A DNA stretch of 64,000 nt from Sclerotiophoma versabilis (taxonomy: Eukaryota; Ascomycota; Dothideomycetes; Pleosporales; Didymellaceae): positions 620,001 through 684,000 of the forward strand of contig JAAROD010000015.1 of NCBI GenBank assembly GCA_012274445.1, in the 5' to 3' direction. Below, in pieces: positions 34,438 to 41,525 of this stretch; positions within the stretch are counted from its first letter, which is position 1, and the number at the start of each line of letters is the position of its first letter. The position numbers and the translations under genes were made by a program. The notes beneath the pieces are model-generated. The model did not search any database, was not told where the DNA came from, and worked only from the letters and a program-made list of their open reading frames with translations.

Positions 34438-37400
34438 GGTGCGTTGGAGGTTCCCATGTGTTTTCTGATTCCGGGTAACCTAACCATTTGACTAGGTATC
34501 GAATACCCTTCTTGGTTCTCCGATGTGTTACTATTTTTTCGACTTCCCATTCATCGTTGCCGTCGGCTTGGTAGTGGAAGTCTTTCTGGATTGGCGTTCT
34601 TGGGTCGGCAGGTTCCAACAGCGAGATGTGGAACACTGGATGGATCTTTGCATCCTTGGGTAGCTCAAGTCGATAGTTGACTGGGCTGATTTGCTTAGAA
34701 ATGAAAAATGGTCCGACCTTGACCTTGTCCAGCTTTTTCGTTGCTCTTCGTGTTCTGAGATTTTTTGTGAGGAGATAGACTTTATCCCCCTCCTTTAGCT
34801 GAGGTGCTATTTTTCGTTTCTGATTGACATATGAAATGGCTCGTCCCTGAGCTCGTGCGATGTTTTCGAGTGATTTCCGGTGTACTTCCTTCAGTCTAAC
34901 TGCTGAGGCTATTGCTGATTCCGTCTGAATAGGGCAATCGTGAGATCGAGTAAAGAGATTTGGGTGTCTCCCGTGGTTCGCGAAGAACGGCGTCGTGCCC
35001 GTTGCTTCCGATAACTTGTTGTTGTATGCAATCTGTGCCATGGGTAATAGCGAAACCCAGTTGTCTTGTTCCTGGTTGCTGTAGATCCGAAGGTATGTTT
35101 CCATGGTCTGATTCGTTCTTTCTGTCTGTCCATCCGTCTGCGGATGATAGGCTGTAGATAGCTTTTTCTTGGTACCCAATGCGGCAAGCATCGTGGTCCA
35201 ATAGTTTGACGTGAAAAGCTTATCTCTGTCGCTGATGATTGACTCGGGCATTCCGTGGTAGCGAATGATCCGATCGATGAATACCGTAGCTAGCTGTTGC
35301 GCAGTGTAGCTGTGTCTGAATGGTATCATTTCAGCGTACTTGGTGAATCTATCTACTACGACGAAGATTGAGTCGTAGGTGTATCCTGTGACAGGGTCCT
35401 TGGAGGGTGGTAGCTGTGTGACGAAATCCATTGTGATGTTCGTCCATGGTGCCGTTGGTGGTTCCATTGCTTGTGCTTCCCCATACTTGGCGTGTGTGCT
35501 ATGTTTGTTCTGTTGGCACTGCACGCAGTTCCTGATGAACTTGGTGACCTTGTCCTTCATGTTGGAAAACTCATAGTGTCGCTTGATGAGTTCCATGGTG
35601 CGAGTAATACCAGGGTGTCCGTGTAGCGCATCGTCATGATGTCTTGAGATAACTTCCTCCTGAAGTTCTTCTGGTACTTGCTCCGGGATGCGTTGTTCCT
35701 GCTGAACTTGCATCACTAAATTGAGCTGCTGAGATGGTCCCAATGTCCCGTCCTTGTTAACCCCGAGAATGGCGAACTTGTTGATTGTTTTTTCGCCTGC
35801 GAGATCGTGGCGTCGGCTGAGCGCGTCTGCTCTACCGTTTTCTTTTCCTGGCGTATACAGGATCTTGAACTTGTACTGACCAAGCATTTCTGACCAGCGC
35901 ACTTGTCGTCGGTTCAGAACCTTAGTAGTGGTGAAGTGTACCAAGTTCTTGTGATCTGTGTAGATGGTGAGTTCTGAGCAGCTTTCTGCGTATACTCTCC
36001 AATGCTGTAGTGCATCGACAATGGCCATGAGCTCTTTGTCGTGTACGTCATATCGTTCTTCCGGTGCCGTGAACTTCCTTGAGTGGTAGGCAATCGGGTG
36101 CCATTGACCGTCTCGTTCTTGAGTAATGCATGCTCCTAATGCTAAATCCGAGGCATCCGTTTCAAGGCGTGCGGGTTCGCCGCTCCTGAATGCGATTAGT
36201 GTGGGAGGCTCTACGCATGCTTGCTTGAGCGCTTGGAAAGCGTCCTCTTGCGCTTGTTCCCACTTGAAGGGTGTATCCTTCCGCGTAAGTCTCGTGAGCG
36301 GTAAGGCCTTCATGGAGTAGTCCTTGATAAAGCGTCGGTTGAAGTTGACGAACCCAAGGAATTCTTGAATTCCCTTGACTGTAGTGGGTGTCGGCCAATC
36401 CTTTACAACCTGGATTTTCTTTTCGCTCATCTTGACTCCATATCTTCCTACGACATAGCCAAGGAACTCCACTTCTTCCTTGTGCCATTCGCACTTTTCT
36501 GGCTTTAGCCTAAGGTCTGCGGTTGCTAAGCATTCTAACACTTGTCGCACATGGACCTTGTGTTCTTCTAGTGTCTTGCTGTACACTAGGATGTCATCGA
36601 GATATGCTACCACTGTAATGTCCAGGTGTGCTCGCAGCACATTGTTGATTAGTGCCTGACATACTGCTGGTGCATTGGTTAGCCCAAATGGCATGACCGT
36701 ATACTCGTAGTGACCATAACGGGTTCTAAACGCCGTCTTCCATTCTTCGCCTTTCTTCATGCGTATGAGGTTGTACGCTCCGCGTAAGTCGAGTGCGGTG
36801 AAGAACTTCGCTCCTGATAGCCGGTCCTGTAACTCGGATATGTTGGGTAGCGGATAACGATTCTTGATGGTGATATCGTTCAACTTCCGGTAGTCGACGC
36901 AAAGCCTCAGCTTGCCGTCTTTCTTTGGTACGAATAGAATGGGGAATCCCGCCGGGGATTCGGATTTCCTAATGAATCCTTTCGCGAGGTTCTCCTTGAT
37001 GTACTCGCGTAGTATCTCGAGCTCCTTCTCGGATAACTGGTATATGGGCCCGAAGGGTGGTTCTTTCCCTTCCTCGAGTTTAATCTCACAATCCCAAGGT
37101 TGATGCTTGGGTAGCGCTTTTGCGGATAACTCTTCTTCAAACATCCAGGCGTACTGTCTATACACATCTGGTATGCCAGGAGGTGCACTCTTGTTCTCCT
37201 TAACCGTCGTGGAGGGGCTTTCTTTGTCCACACGGTCGACCGCTCTATCTTGGCGCGTCTTATGTGTCGAAGAGACGTTGTTAATCTCCTTCTCATCCAC
37301 CAGTCGCGGCGCGCGCTGCGTGGGCTTCGATGCATTGGTGCCGCATTTGCATCGTCTCAACGAAAGTCTTTCCCATGTCCAGTCTATCTCTGGATTGTGC

Positions 37401-37651
37401 TTCCGTAACCAGGGAAGTCCTAGTATGACGTCGTGCGTGGCCTTTGCGAAGACGTCTAGGGTTAGTTCCTCGTGGTGTCCCTGTATCTCTAGAGGGGCCG
37501 CTATCACTTCGTACATGATATACGGCTCTTCCGGCATTGATTCTCCGTTGGCTACTCGGAGCGAATAGGCGTGTTCCTTTGTGCGTGGTACGAGACCTGC
37601 TCGGTACATTGCTGTCTGGGATATGTAGTTCGCCTGTGCTCCCGAGTCCAA
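34379..37651 (-). CDS. pol: Gypsy Pol: protease, reverse transcriptase, RNase H, integrase, chromodomain
   Basis: Given from the D-S-G motif; the frame is open upstream to the slip site at 37765, so translation probably enters by -1 frameshift rather than at its own start. In order: protease (DSGAQANYIS), reverse transcriptase (residues about 215-400, YLDDILVYS near 350), RNase H (YDVHDKELMAIVDALQHW, ending ADALSRRHD), integrase zinc finger (H and C residues around HHDDALHGHPG ... CVQCQQNK), integrase core (TMDFVTQLP, SDRDKLFTSNYW, HPQTDGQTERTN), and a C-terminal chromodomain (about 1030-1078; YLVKWLGYPESENTWEP). The chromodomain places it with chromoviruses, which tend to integrate into heterochromatin. 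All core motifs look intact. Confidence 0.95.
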   Translation of the reverse strand: MDSGAQANYISQTAMYRAGLVPRTKEHAYSLRVANGESMPEEPYIMYEVIAAPLEIQGHHEELTLDVFAKATHDVILGLPWLRKHNPEIDWTWERLSLRRCKCGTNASKPTQRAPRLVDEKEINNVSSTHKTRQDRAVDRVDKESPSTTVKENKSAPPGIPDVYRQYAWMFEEELSAKALPKHQPWDCEIKLEEGKEPPFGPIYQLSEKELEILREYIKENLAKGFIRKSESPAGFPILFVPKKDGKLRLCVDYRKLNDITIKNRYPLPNISELQDRLSGAKFFTALDLRGAYNLIRMKKGEEWKTAFRTRYGHYEYTVMPFGLTNAPAVCQALINNVLRAHLDITVVAYLDDILVYSKTLEEHKVHVRQVLECLATADLRLKPEKCEWHKEEVEFLGYVVGRYGVKMSEKKIQVVKDWPTPTTVKGIQEFLGFVNFNRRFIKDYSMKALPLTRLTRKDTPFKWEQAQEDAFQALKQACVEPPTLIAFRSGEPARLETDASDLALGACITQERDGQWHPIAYHSRKFTAPEERYDVHDKELMAIVDALQHWRVYAESCSELTIYTDHKNLVHFTTTKVLNRRQVRWSEMLGQYKFKILYTPGKENGRADALSRRHDLAGEKTINKFAILGVNKDGTLGPSQQLNLVMQVQQEQRIPEQVPEELQEEVISRHHDDALHGHPGITRTMELIKRHYEFSNMKDKVTKFIRNCVQCQQNKHSTHAKYGEAQAMEPPTAPWTNITMDFVTQLPPSKDPVTGYTYDSIFVVVDRFTKYAEMIPFRHSYTAQQLATVFIDRIIRYHGMPESIISDRDKLFTSNYWTTMLAALGTKKKLSTAYHPQTDGQTERTNQTMETYLRIYSNQEQDNWVSLLPMAQIAYNNKLSEATGTTPFFANHGRHPNLFTRSHDCPIQTESAIASAVRLKEVHRKSLENIARAQGRAISYVNQKRKIAPQLKEGDKVYLLTKNLRTRRATKKLDKVKVGPFFISKQISPVNYRLELPKDAKIHPVFHISLLEPADPRTPIQKDFHYQADGNDEWEVEKIVTHRRTKKGIRYLVKWLGYPESENTWEPPTHLTNCHQLVQKYHGSQQTPR

Positions 37652-37674
37652 GAGTGCCGATAATACTACTCCAT

Positions 37675-39816
37675 TTAACTTGATGGGCAGTCTGATGAGC
37701 GAGCCGTCCCCGATAGCGTTAAGGGATCGCTCGGCGGAGCACTCTTTTGGCGCTTGCCTAAAAAAGTCTCCTCATCACCGAATCCATGGATGATCTTGCT
37801 ACCTTCGTGCAGCTTGCAGTTTGGGTTGAGGCAACGCTGCCAATGTAGATTGTAGCAGGAGCCGTTAATAACCAATTGCATGCATACGATTGCTTGATGA
37901 TCATCTGTGCCCGGGAAATGTAGCTCGGAACGCTTGTCCCAGAGGTGCATCTCGCACATGTCGTTCTTGCAATCGTACCATTGTCTCCTGCATGTGGTGC
38001 TAGGAGTCGGGAACCATCCCTTTCCTAGTTTTTCTGATTCATGTATGCGACAGGCGTTGTATACGCACGCTGTCCATGATAGTTTTCCATGATTTGGATT
38101 CCGGTGGTCCAAGGCGTACTCTGGTCGTGGGTTCAGAAGCAACGCTGGCTTCCTGTCGAAGTCAGGCTCGTTCCTGCTTCGGTCGTTTTTCACTTGTCGC
38201 TCGAGCTCCCGTTGTGTGGCGTGGTTGCCAGCACTGAGTTTGTCGAAATCGTGTTTCCACCAATCCTGTTGGGATTTACTTAGGTTGTTGACCTGTCGTT
38301 GCCCCGCGCGAGTTTGAAGTGCCATCTGTTGTAGTCTCTTGTCGATACTTTTGGTAATCCGATCACAGTTTTCTTGAAAGGTAGCGTTGCTGTCTCGGAA
38401 TTCTTGACGTGCTAATTCCGCTTCTGTACGTTCGTTGAATTCACGCATGTCTGTGTCGTACCAACTTTCTTCGGTGTCGGAGGCGTAGATAATGCCTCCA
38501 TCCGCTTCTTGTCTGGCAGTGTCGCGTAGTCGCTGAGACATAGTGGGCTGCTTGTGCTTGCACACTTTTAGTCCTCGTTCGTATGCCTGTCCCATCTGTG
38601 TTGATGGTCGTCCCTTCAGGTCCTGTAGATGCTTCTGCTGTTCATCCACCTCTTGGTATGGTGTAGGTGCTCGGCTTCGGACATTCCGTATGTCCTCATC
38701 GGATGGTGCGATATAATCGTCATCGGATCCGGTCTCGGGGTCTTCCATAAGACGTCCCATGTCGTCGGTGAGAACTTCCCATTCATCACCGGCATCCGCG
38801 TCCTCGCGGGTGAGTACGTTGAGTTGTCGAACCACCTTGTTCTTGGATCGACAGTCCTTGGCATAGTGGCCTTGCTTGCCACATCCGTAACAAGTCACAC
38901 CGGACTTGTTCTTCCTATCACTACCCTTGTTTTTCTGATTCCATCGCGGTTCTGGTCCCTTGTTGATGTTGGACAGGTCCATGGCCTCTGGTCCGTAGTA
39001 ACCGCTGCTAGTGCTGTTGTGCACCCGGCGTCCAGTGTTTGGCTGGTAGCGATTTCCTCCGCGGGTTCCTCGGTTGAGGTTGTTGCGCCATGGATTGCGT
39101 GGGGGTGGGCGCGTAGTGTGGGATGCCGCTCGCGCACGTGGGTCCTCCCGCAGTTCCTGTTGTAGTTCATACAGCTTGACATCAATGTCAATTGCCGTAT
39201 TGACCAGGGAGTCAAAGTCGTCGGTAGACGCGGCGGTCCGCATCAGTTCCTCCTTGACTCGCGGTTTCAATCCTTGTCGGAACATCGTTGTCAACGCGGT
39301 GTCGTCCCAGCCGGTGTACGTGGCTAGCTGCTGAAACTTGGCAGCATAGTCGGCGGCTGACGTGGTTTGCTTAATGCGTTGGATGTCGCGACGTGCGATG
39401 GTTGGTTCGTTGTGTACTCCAAATACTCGGCGTATCTGTTCCTTGAACAGGTCGAAGTCTTCGATCCATGCGTCGATGTCGGTGGACGTTCCTTCTCCAT
39501 GGTAACGCTGGATAAAGGGTTTGATCCACGTGAACGCGCGGTCCTTCATGAACGTGGAGACAAGCGTCACACGTTTCTCCTCAGGGATGCGTTCTCCCTG
39601 GAACATGAAGAAGAGGTCGAACTTGATAAGCCAGTCTTCCAGTTTCTCACGAGTACCATCGAAGGTCTCGGGCTTAGCTACTGGGTATACACTCGTGGAC
39701 GTAGAGGCTGTCGTGTCTCCGTTCGATCCTTCGTCCATATCGAGGTCGTCGTCGACGCGGTTGCGTGACGCGTTGGAGTTGCTAGGGGTAGCACGGGATC
39801 CTGAGGTAGTACTCAT
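37675..39816 (-). CDS. gag: Gypsy Gag with extended Cys/His-rich tail, 713 aa
   Basis: Structural protein of the retrotransposon particle. The ATG at 39816 is 18 bases from the LTR. Residues about 55-230 form the capsid-like retrotransposon-gag domain (FDGTREKLEDWL, MKDRAFTWIKPF, FRQGLKPRVKEELM). Residues about 305-318 are a CCHC zinc knuckle (CYGCGKQGHYAKDC). Beyond it are about 390 further residues, long for Gag: an acidic region, a coiled-coil-like region, and a C-terminal segment with three W-x2-C-x4-C-x2-H units (WTACVYNACRIH, WYDCKNDMCEMH, WQRCLNPNCKLH). The frame ends at 37675 after overlapping pol. Confidence 0.92.
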   Translation of the reverse strand: MSTTSGSRATPSNSNASRNRVDDDLDMDEGSNGDTTASTSTSVYPVAKPETFDGTREKLEDWLIKFDLFFMFQGERIPEEKRVTLVSTFMKDRAFTWIKPFIQRYHGEGTSTDIDAWIEDFDLFKEQIRRVFGVHNEPTIARRDIQRIKQTTSAADYAAKFQQLATYTGWDDTALTTMFRQGLKPRVKEELMRTAASTDDFDSLVNTAIDIDVKLYELQQELREDPRARAASHTTRPPPRNPWRNNLNRGTRGGNRYQPNTGRRVHNSTSSGYYGPEAMDLSNINKGPEPRWNQKNKGSDRKNKSGVTCYGCGKQGHYAKDCRSKNKVVRQLNVLTREDADAGDEWEVLTDDMGRLMEDPETGSDDDYIAPSDEDIRNVRSRAPTPYQEVDEQQKHLQDLKGRPSTQMGQAYERGLKVCKHKQPTMSQRLRDTARQEADGGIIYASDTEESWYDTDMREFNERTEAELARQEFRDSNATFQENCDRITKSIDKRLQQMALQTRAGQRQVNNLSKSQQDWWKHDFDKLSAGNHATQRELERQVKNDRSRNEPDFDRKPALLLNPRPEYALDHRNPNHGKLSWTACVYNACRIHESEKLGKGWFPTPSTTCRRQWYDCKNDMCEMHLWDKRSELHFPGTDDHQAIVCMQLVINGSCYNLHWQRCLNPNCKLHEGSKIIHGFGDEETFLGKRQKSAPPSDPLTLSGTARSSDCPSS
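37759..37765 (-). promoter_or_regulatory. -1 ribosomal frameshift heptamer T TTT TTA
   Basis: In gag frame the minus strand reads GAG ACT TTT TTA GGC, so T TTT TTA has exactly the X XXY YYZ phase. Shifting -1 here gives a frame without stops through LPIKLNGVVLSALL into the protease D-S-G motif of pol. The gag stop lies about 85 bases downstream. Confidence 0.75.
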
Positions 39817-39834
39817 CTTTGGGGGTGTTCAAAG
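39817..39834 (-). other. 18-nt Gypsy leader, no tRNA-type primer site
   Basis: Only 18 bases separate the 5' LTR from the gag ATG. On the minus strand they read CTTTGAACACCCCCAAAG, with complementary ends (CTTTG/CAAAG) and no TGG start expected of a tRNA primer-binding site. Confidence 0.5.
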
Positions 39835-40276
39835 TGTTGAAGTTGTACTTTCAAGCAAAGCTCGTAAGCACTATTCGTATTGGTTCTCAGGGATGAGCGC
39901 TGGTACAGGAAGGTCCGTAAGGGTTGGGGTTATTGCCTAGTGAAACACCGTGGCAATAGAGGGTAACAATGAGTAGTATAGAGTAGACTATCTAGCTCGA
40001 GAGTTGGGGTCGAGATTCCAAAGACAAACTTGATTGACTAAGTTGAACACGAACCATAAGGGTTGTGTTCCTACTGACTATATACTTGCTATGGGGTAAT
40101 GCTCGTTGACGAGCGACTAGGGTCAGTCCAATGAAATACATAGCGTTGCTCGTTGACGAGCATGTCACGTGACCGTACAAAGGGAGATCCTTCCTGACTC
40201 CGCCCCTGGTTCATGGGTGAGGGCTGTGGTTGGCTACTTAATCACTGTGCCGCTTCGTCCGCACAGGATCGTAACA
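39835..40276 (-). repeat. Gypsy 5' LTR, 442 bp
   Basis: The promoter-side LTR for the minus-strand genes. It lacks 57 bp relative to its partner, a span covering two of the GCTCGTTGACGAGC hairpins; otherwise it looks the same. Confidence 0.9.
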
Positions 40277-40439
40277 GCCTGTTTAGCCTACTATACTATT
40301 TTAGTACCTAGTAGCTGCAGCATAACTTAGGCAAGTATAATAGAGATTATTACTACTAGTTACCTTAGCTTTAGTTTCCTACTTAACTCTAAATCTACGT
40401 AGCCTCTGCTTGCATAGTATTAGCATCTAGGCTTATAAC

Positions 40440-40525
40440 TGTTACAGCTAAAACAGAGTAAAAATATACATATATTTACACCCTAAATTTAGGCTACTAA
40501 GTAGGCCTTTTCTAGCTGTGTAATA
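40440..40525. repeat. TRIM right terminal repeat
   Basis: Same sequence as 33113-33198 but with fewer RIP changes; followed by the ACTTA duplication at 40526-40530. Confidence 0.75.
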
Positions 40526-41179
40526 ACTTATAATATTAAGTAGTATAGGGGAGCTAAGTAGTAGAGTCCTAGGTTAAAGAAGAAAGCTAATACATGTAAC
40601 GCTGCTAATAAAGCCTACTAAGAATAGGTAGAGGCTAAAAAAGCTACTTAGCATAAGCTATAATACAACTAGAAGCTCCTCTAAGAAAAGTAGAAGTAAT
40701 AACAGTATAAGAGGTAGGTAAGAGAGAAAGAAGAGTGTAAAAGAATTAAGGCTGTAAAGGCTGCTAAAGTAGCTAAACGCAAAGCTAAGAGAGAGTGTTT
40801 AAAGCAAGCTTATAACGCTGCTAAAGCTATATAATTACTCTAAACAGGCAAGCACAAAGCCTTATAGCAGCTGCAGTTAAATTTAACTAAGAAACGTAGT
40901 AGTGGTGCTGCGCGTAGTTATCCTGTTGCTGACTAGCGTTCTCTAGCTCCCCTACCTATATACAACAGCTGTAGCTGCAAGATTGCTCTACTAAGTAGAT
41001 TTAGGTAAGACAATTTGTTGCATAGGTCTATAGACTGCTCTACAAAAATATCTTGTAATAACAACTATTGTACGTAGCTCTATAGCCTCATTTTTGTGAC
41101 GCCTGTAAAAGTGGTTAGGTGTGCAATGAGTGACCGTGCGCAATGAGTGACCGTGCGCAATGAGTGACCGTGCACGGTA

Positions 41180-41525
41180 GTGGTTGGTCTGGCCGCGGCC
41201 GCAGCGGTGAAAAAGCGCAATGAACGGCTCAAGGGTCATGTTAGTGAGCTTTGAGTATCCGCACGGTCAGCCCACCATGAAACAGGAGTGTCCGTCCCTC
41301 TTTCGCGGCCATGTCAGATGCCCGCGACAGATCCGTGTCAGGCCTTGGCGATATCAAAATTGCCGCAATGGGAACCCGCCATGTCTGGTATCCGCGGGGG
41401 TCAAGATTTAACGGGAAGATTTGACGGATTCTCGGTCCCATCTATGCGAACAGCCGCTCGTAAATACTCCAGTCACGTCCTGCCATAGTCACCTCATTTG
41501 TCACTCTTTTGATGCGGCATTAGCG
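41180..41525 (+). promoter_or_regulatory. Right half of the divergent promoter, now proximal chitinase promoter
   Basis: 346 bp of normal composition between the transposon's TA target and the chitinase ATG. See 24359-24691. No motif is assigned. Confidence 0.55.

Larger units (their letters stand above)
33336..40276 (-). mobile_element. Chromodomain Ty3/Gypsy retrotransposon, intact and unmutated
   Basis: LTRs 33336-33834 and 39835-40276 start TGTTGAAG and end GTAACA; the 5-bp duplication GCCTG lies at 33331-33335 and 40277-40281. Genes run on the minus strand: gag, then pol in the -1 frame. A polypurine tract sits at the left LTR (minus strand AAAGGAGGAGGAGGATAG, 33835-33852). Apart from a 57-bp length difference the two LTRs look identical by eye, so the insertion is recent. 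It lies inside the TRIM element. Confidence 0.93.
33113..40525. mobile_element. TRIM-like miniature LTR element split by a Gypsy insertion
   Basis: 86-bp terminal direct repeats (33113-33198 and 40440-40525) enclose only about 295 bp of their own internal sequence (33199-33335 and 40282-40439). The 5-bp duplication ACTTA flanks the whole (33108-33112, 40526-40530). The unmutated repeat at 53668 shows TGTTGCAG...TGTGACA ends; here they are RIP-altered to TATTATAG and TGTGTAATA. A purine run next to the left repeat (read on the minus strand, AAGGGGG) may be the polypurine tract. With no coding capacity and about 467 bp total, it fits a terminal-repeat retrotransposon in miniature. Confidence 0.75.
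24785..41010 (+). pseudogene. Fot1/pogo transposase, RIP-mutated and interrupted
   Basis: The ATG at 24785 begins MSIKAVIQELDAASLGEDIS, a normal-looking helix-turn-helix start. Within about 60 bases stops of the C-to-T/G-to-A type appear. Through them the DDE superfamily transposase is clear: a GRSKRIFNKLLF block, WVTLLATI-like and FDRYTKAKA-like blocks, the TKNFINY segment, and FPLYAIYTLQLLDIVYFKPL matching the usual FPPHATHTLQPLDVVCF. The frame runs to the LINE insertion at 25915, resumes at 32820 and resumes again at 40531 with a Lys/Arg-rich tail (KAAKVAKRKAKRE) characteristic of these transposases. It cannot make protein. Confidence 0.85.
24694..41177 (+). mobile_element. Fot1/pogo-family DNA transposon (second family) holding nested insertions
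   Basis: Terminal inverted repeats start CCGTGCACGGTCACTAGTTG at 24694 and end ..GAGTGACCGTGCACGG at 41177, flanked by TA on both sides (24692-24693, 41178-41179). Short direct repeats lie inside each end: two on the left (GCACGGTCACTAGTTGC), three on the right (GCAATGAGTGACCGT). The outer 100-150 bp at each end is unmutated and grades into RIP-mutated interior. The element's own parts are 24694-25915, 32820-33112 and 40531-41177; the rest is later insertions. Confidence 0.88.

Noticed and set aside
34896..39940. Secondary frames opposite and within Gypsy gag/pol
   Set aside because: Apart from 33937-34437 they are shadows of gag-pol with no recognisable features.
41421..41525. In-frame upstream extension of the chitinase before 41526
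   Set aside because: The ATG at 41526 starts a hydrophobic signal segment; upstream codons are not protein-like and lack a better ATG.
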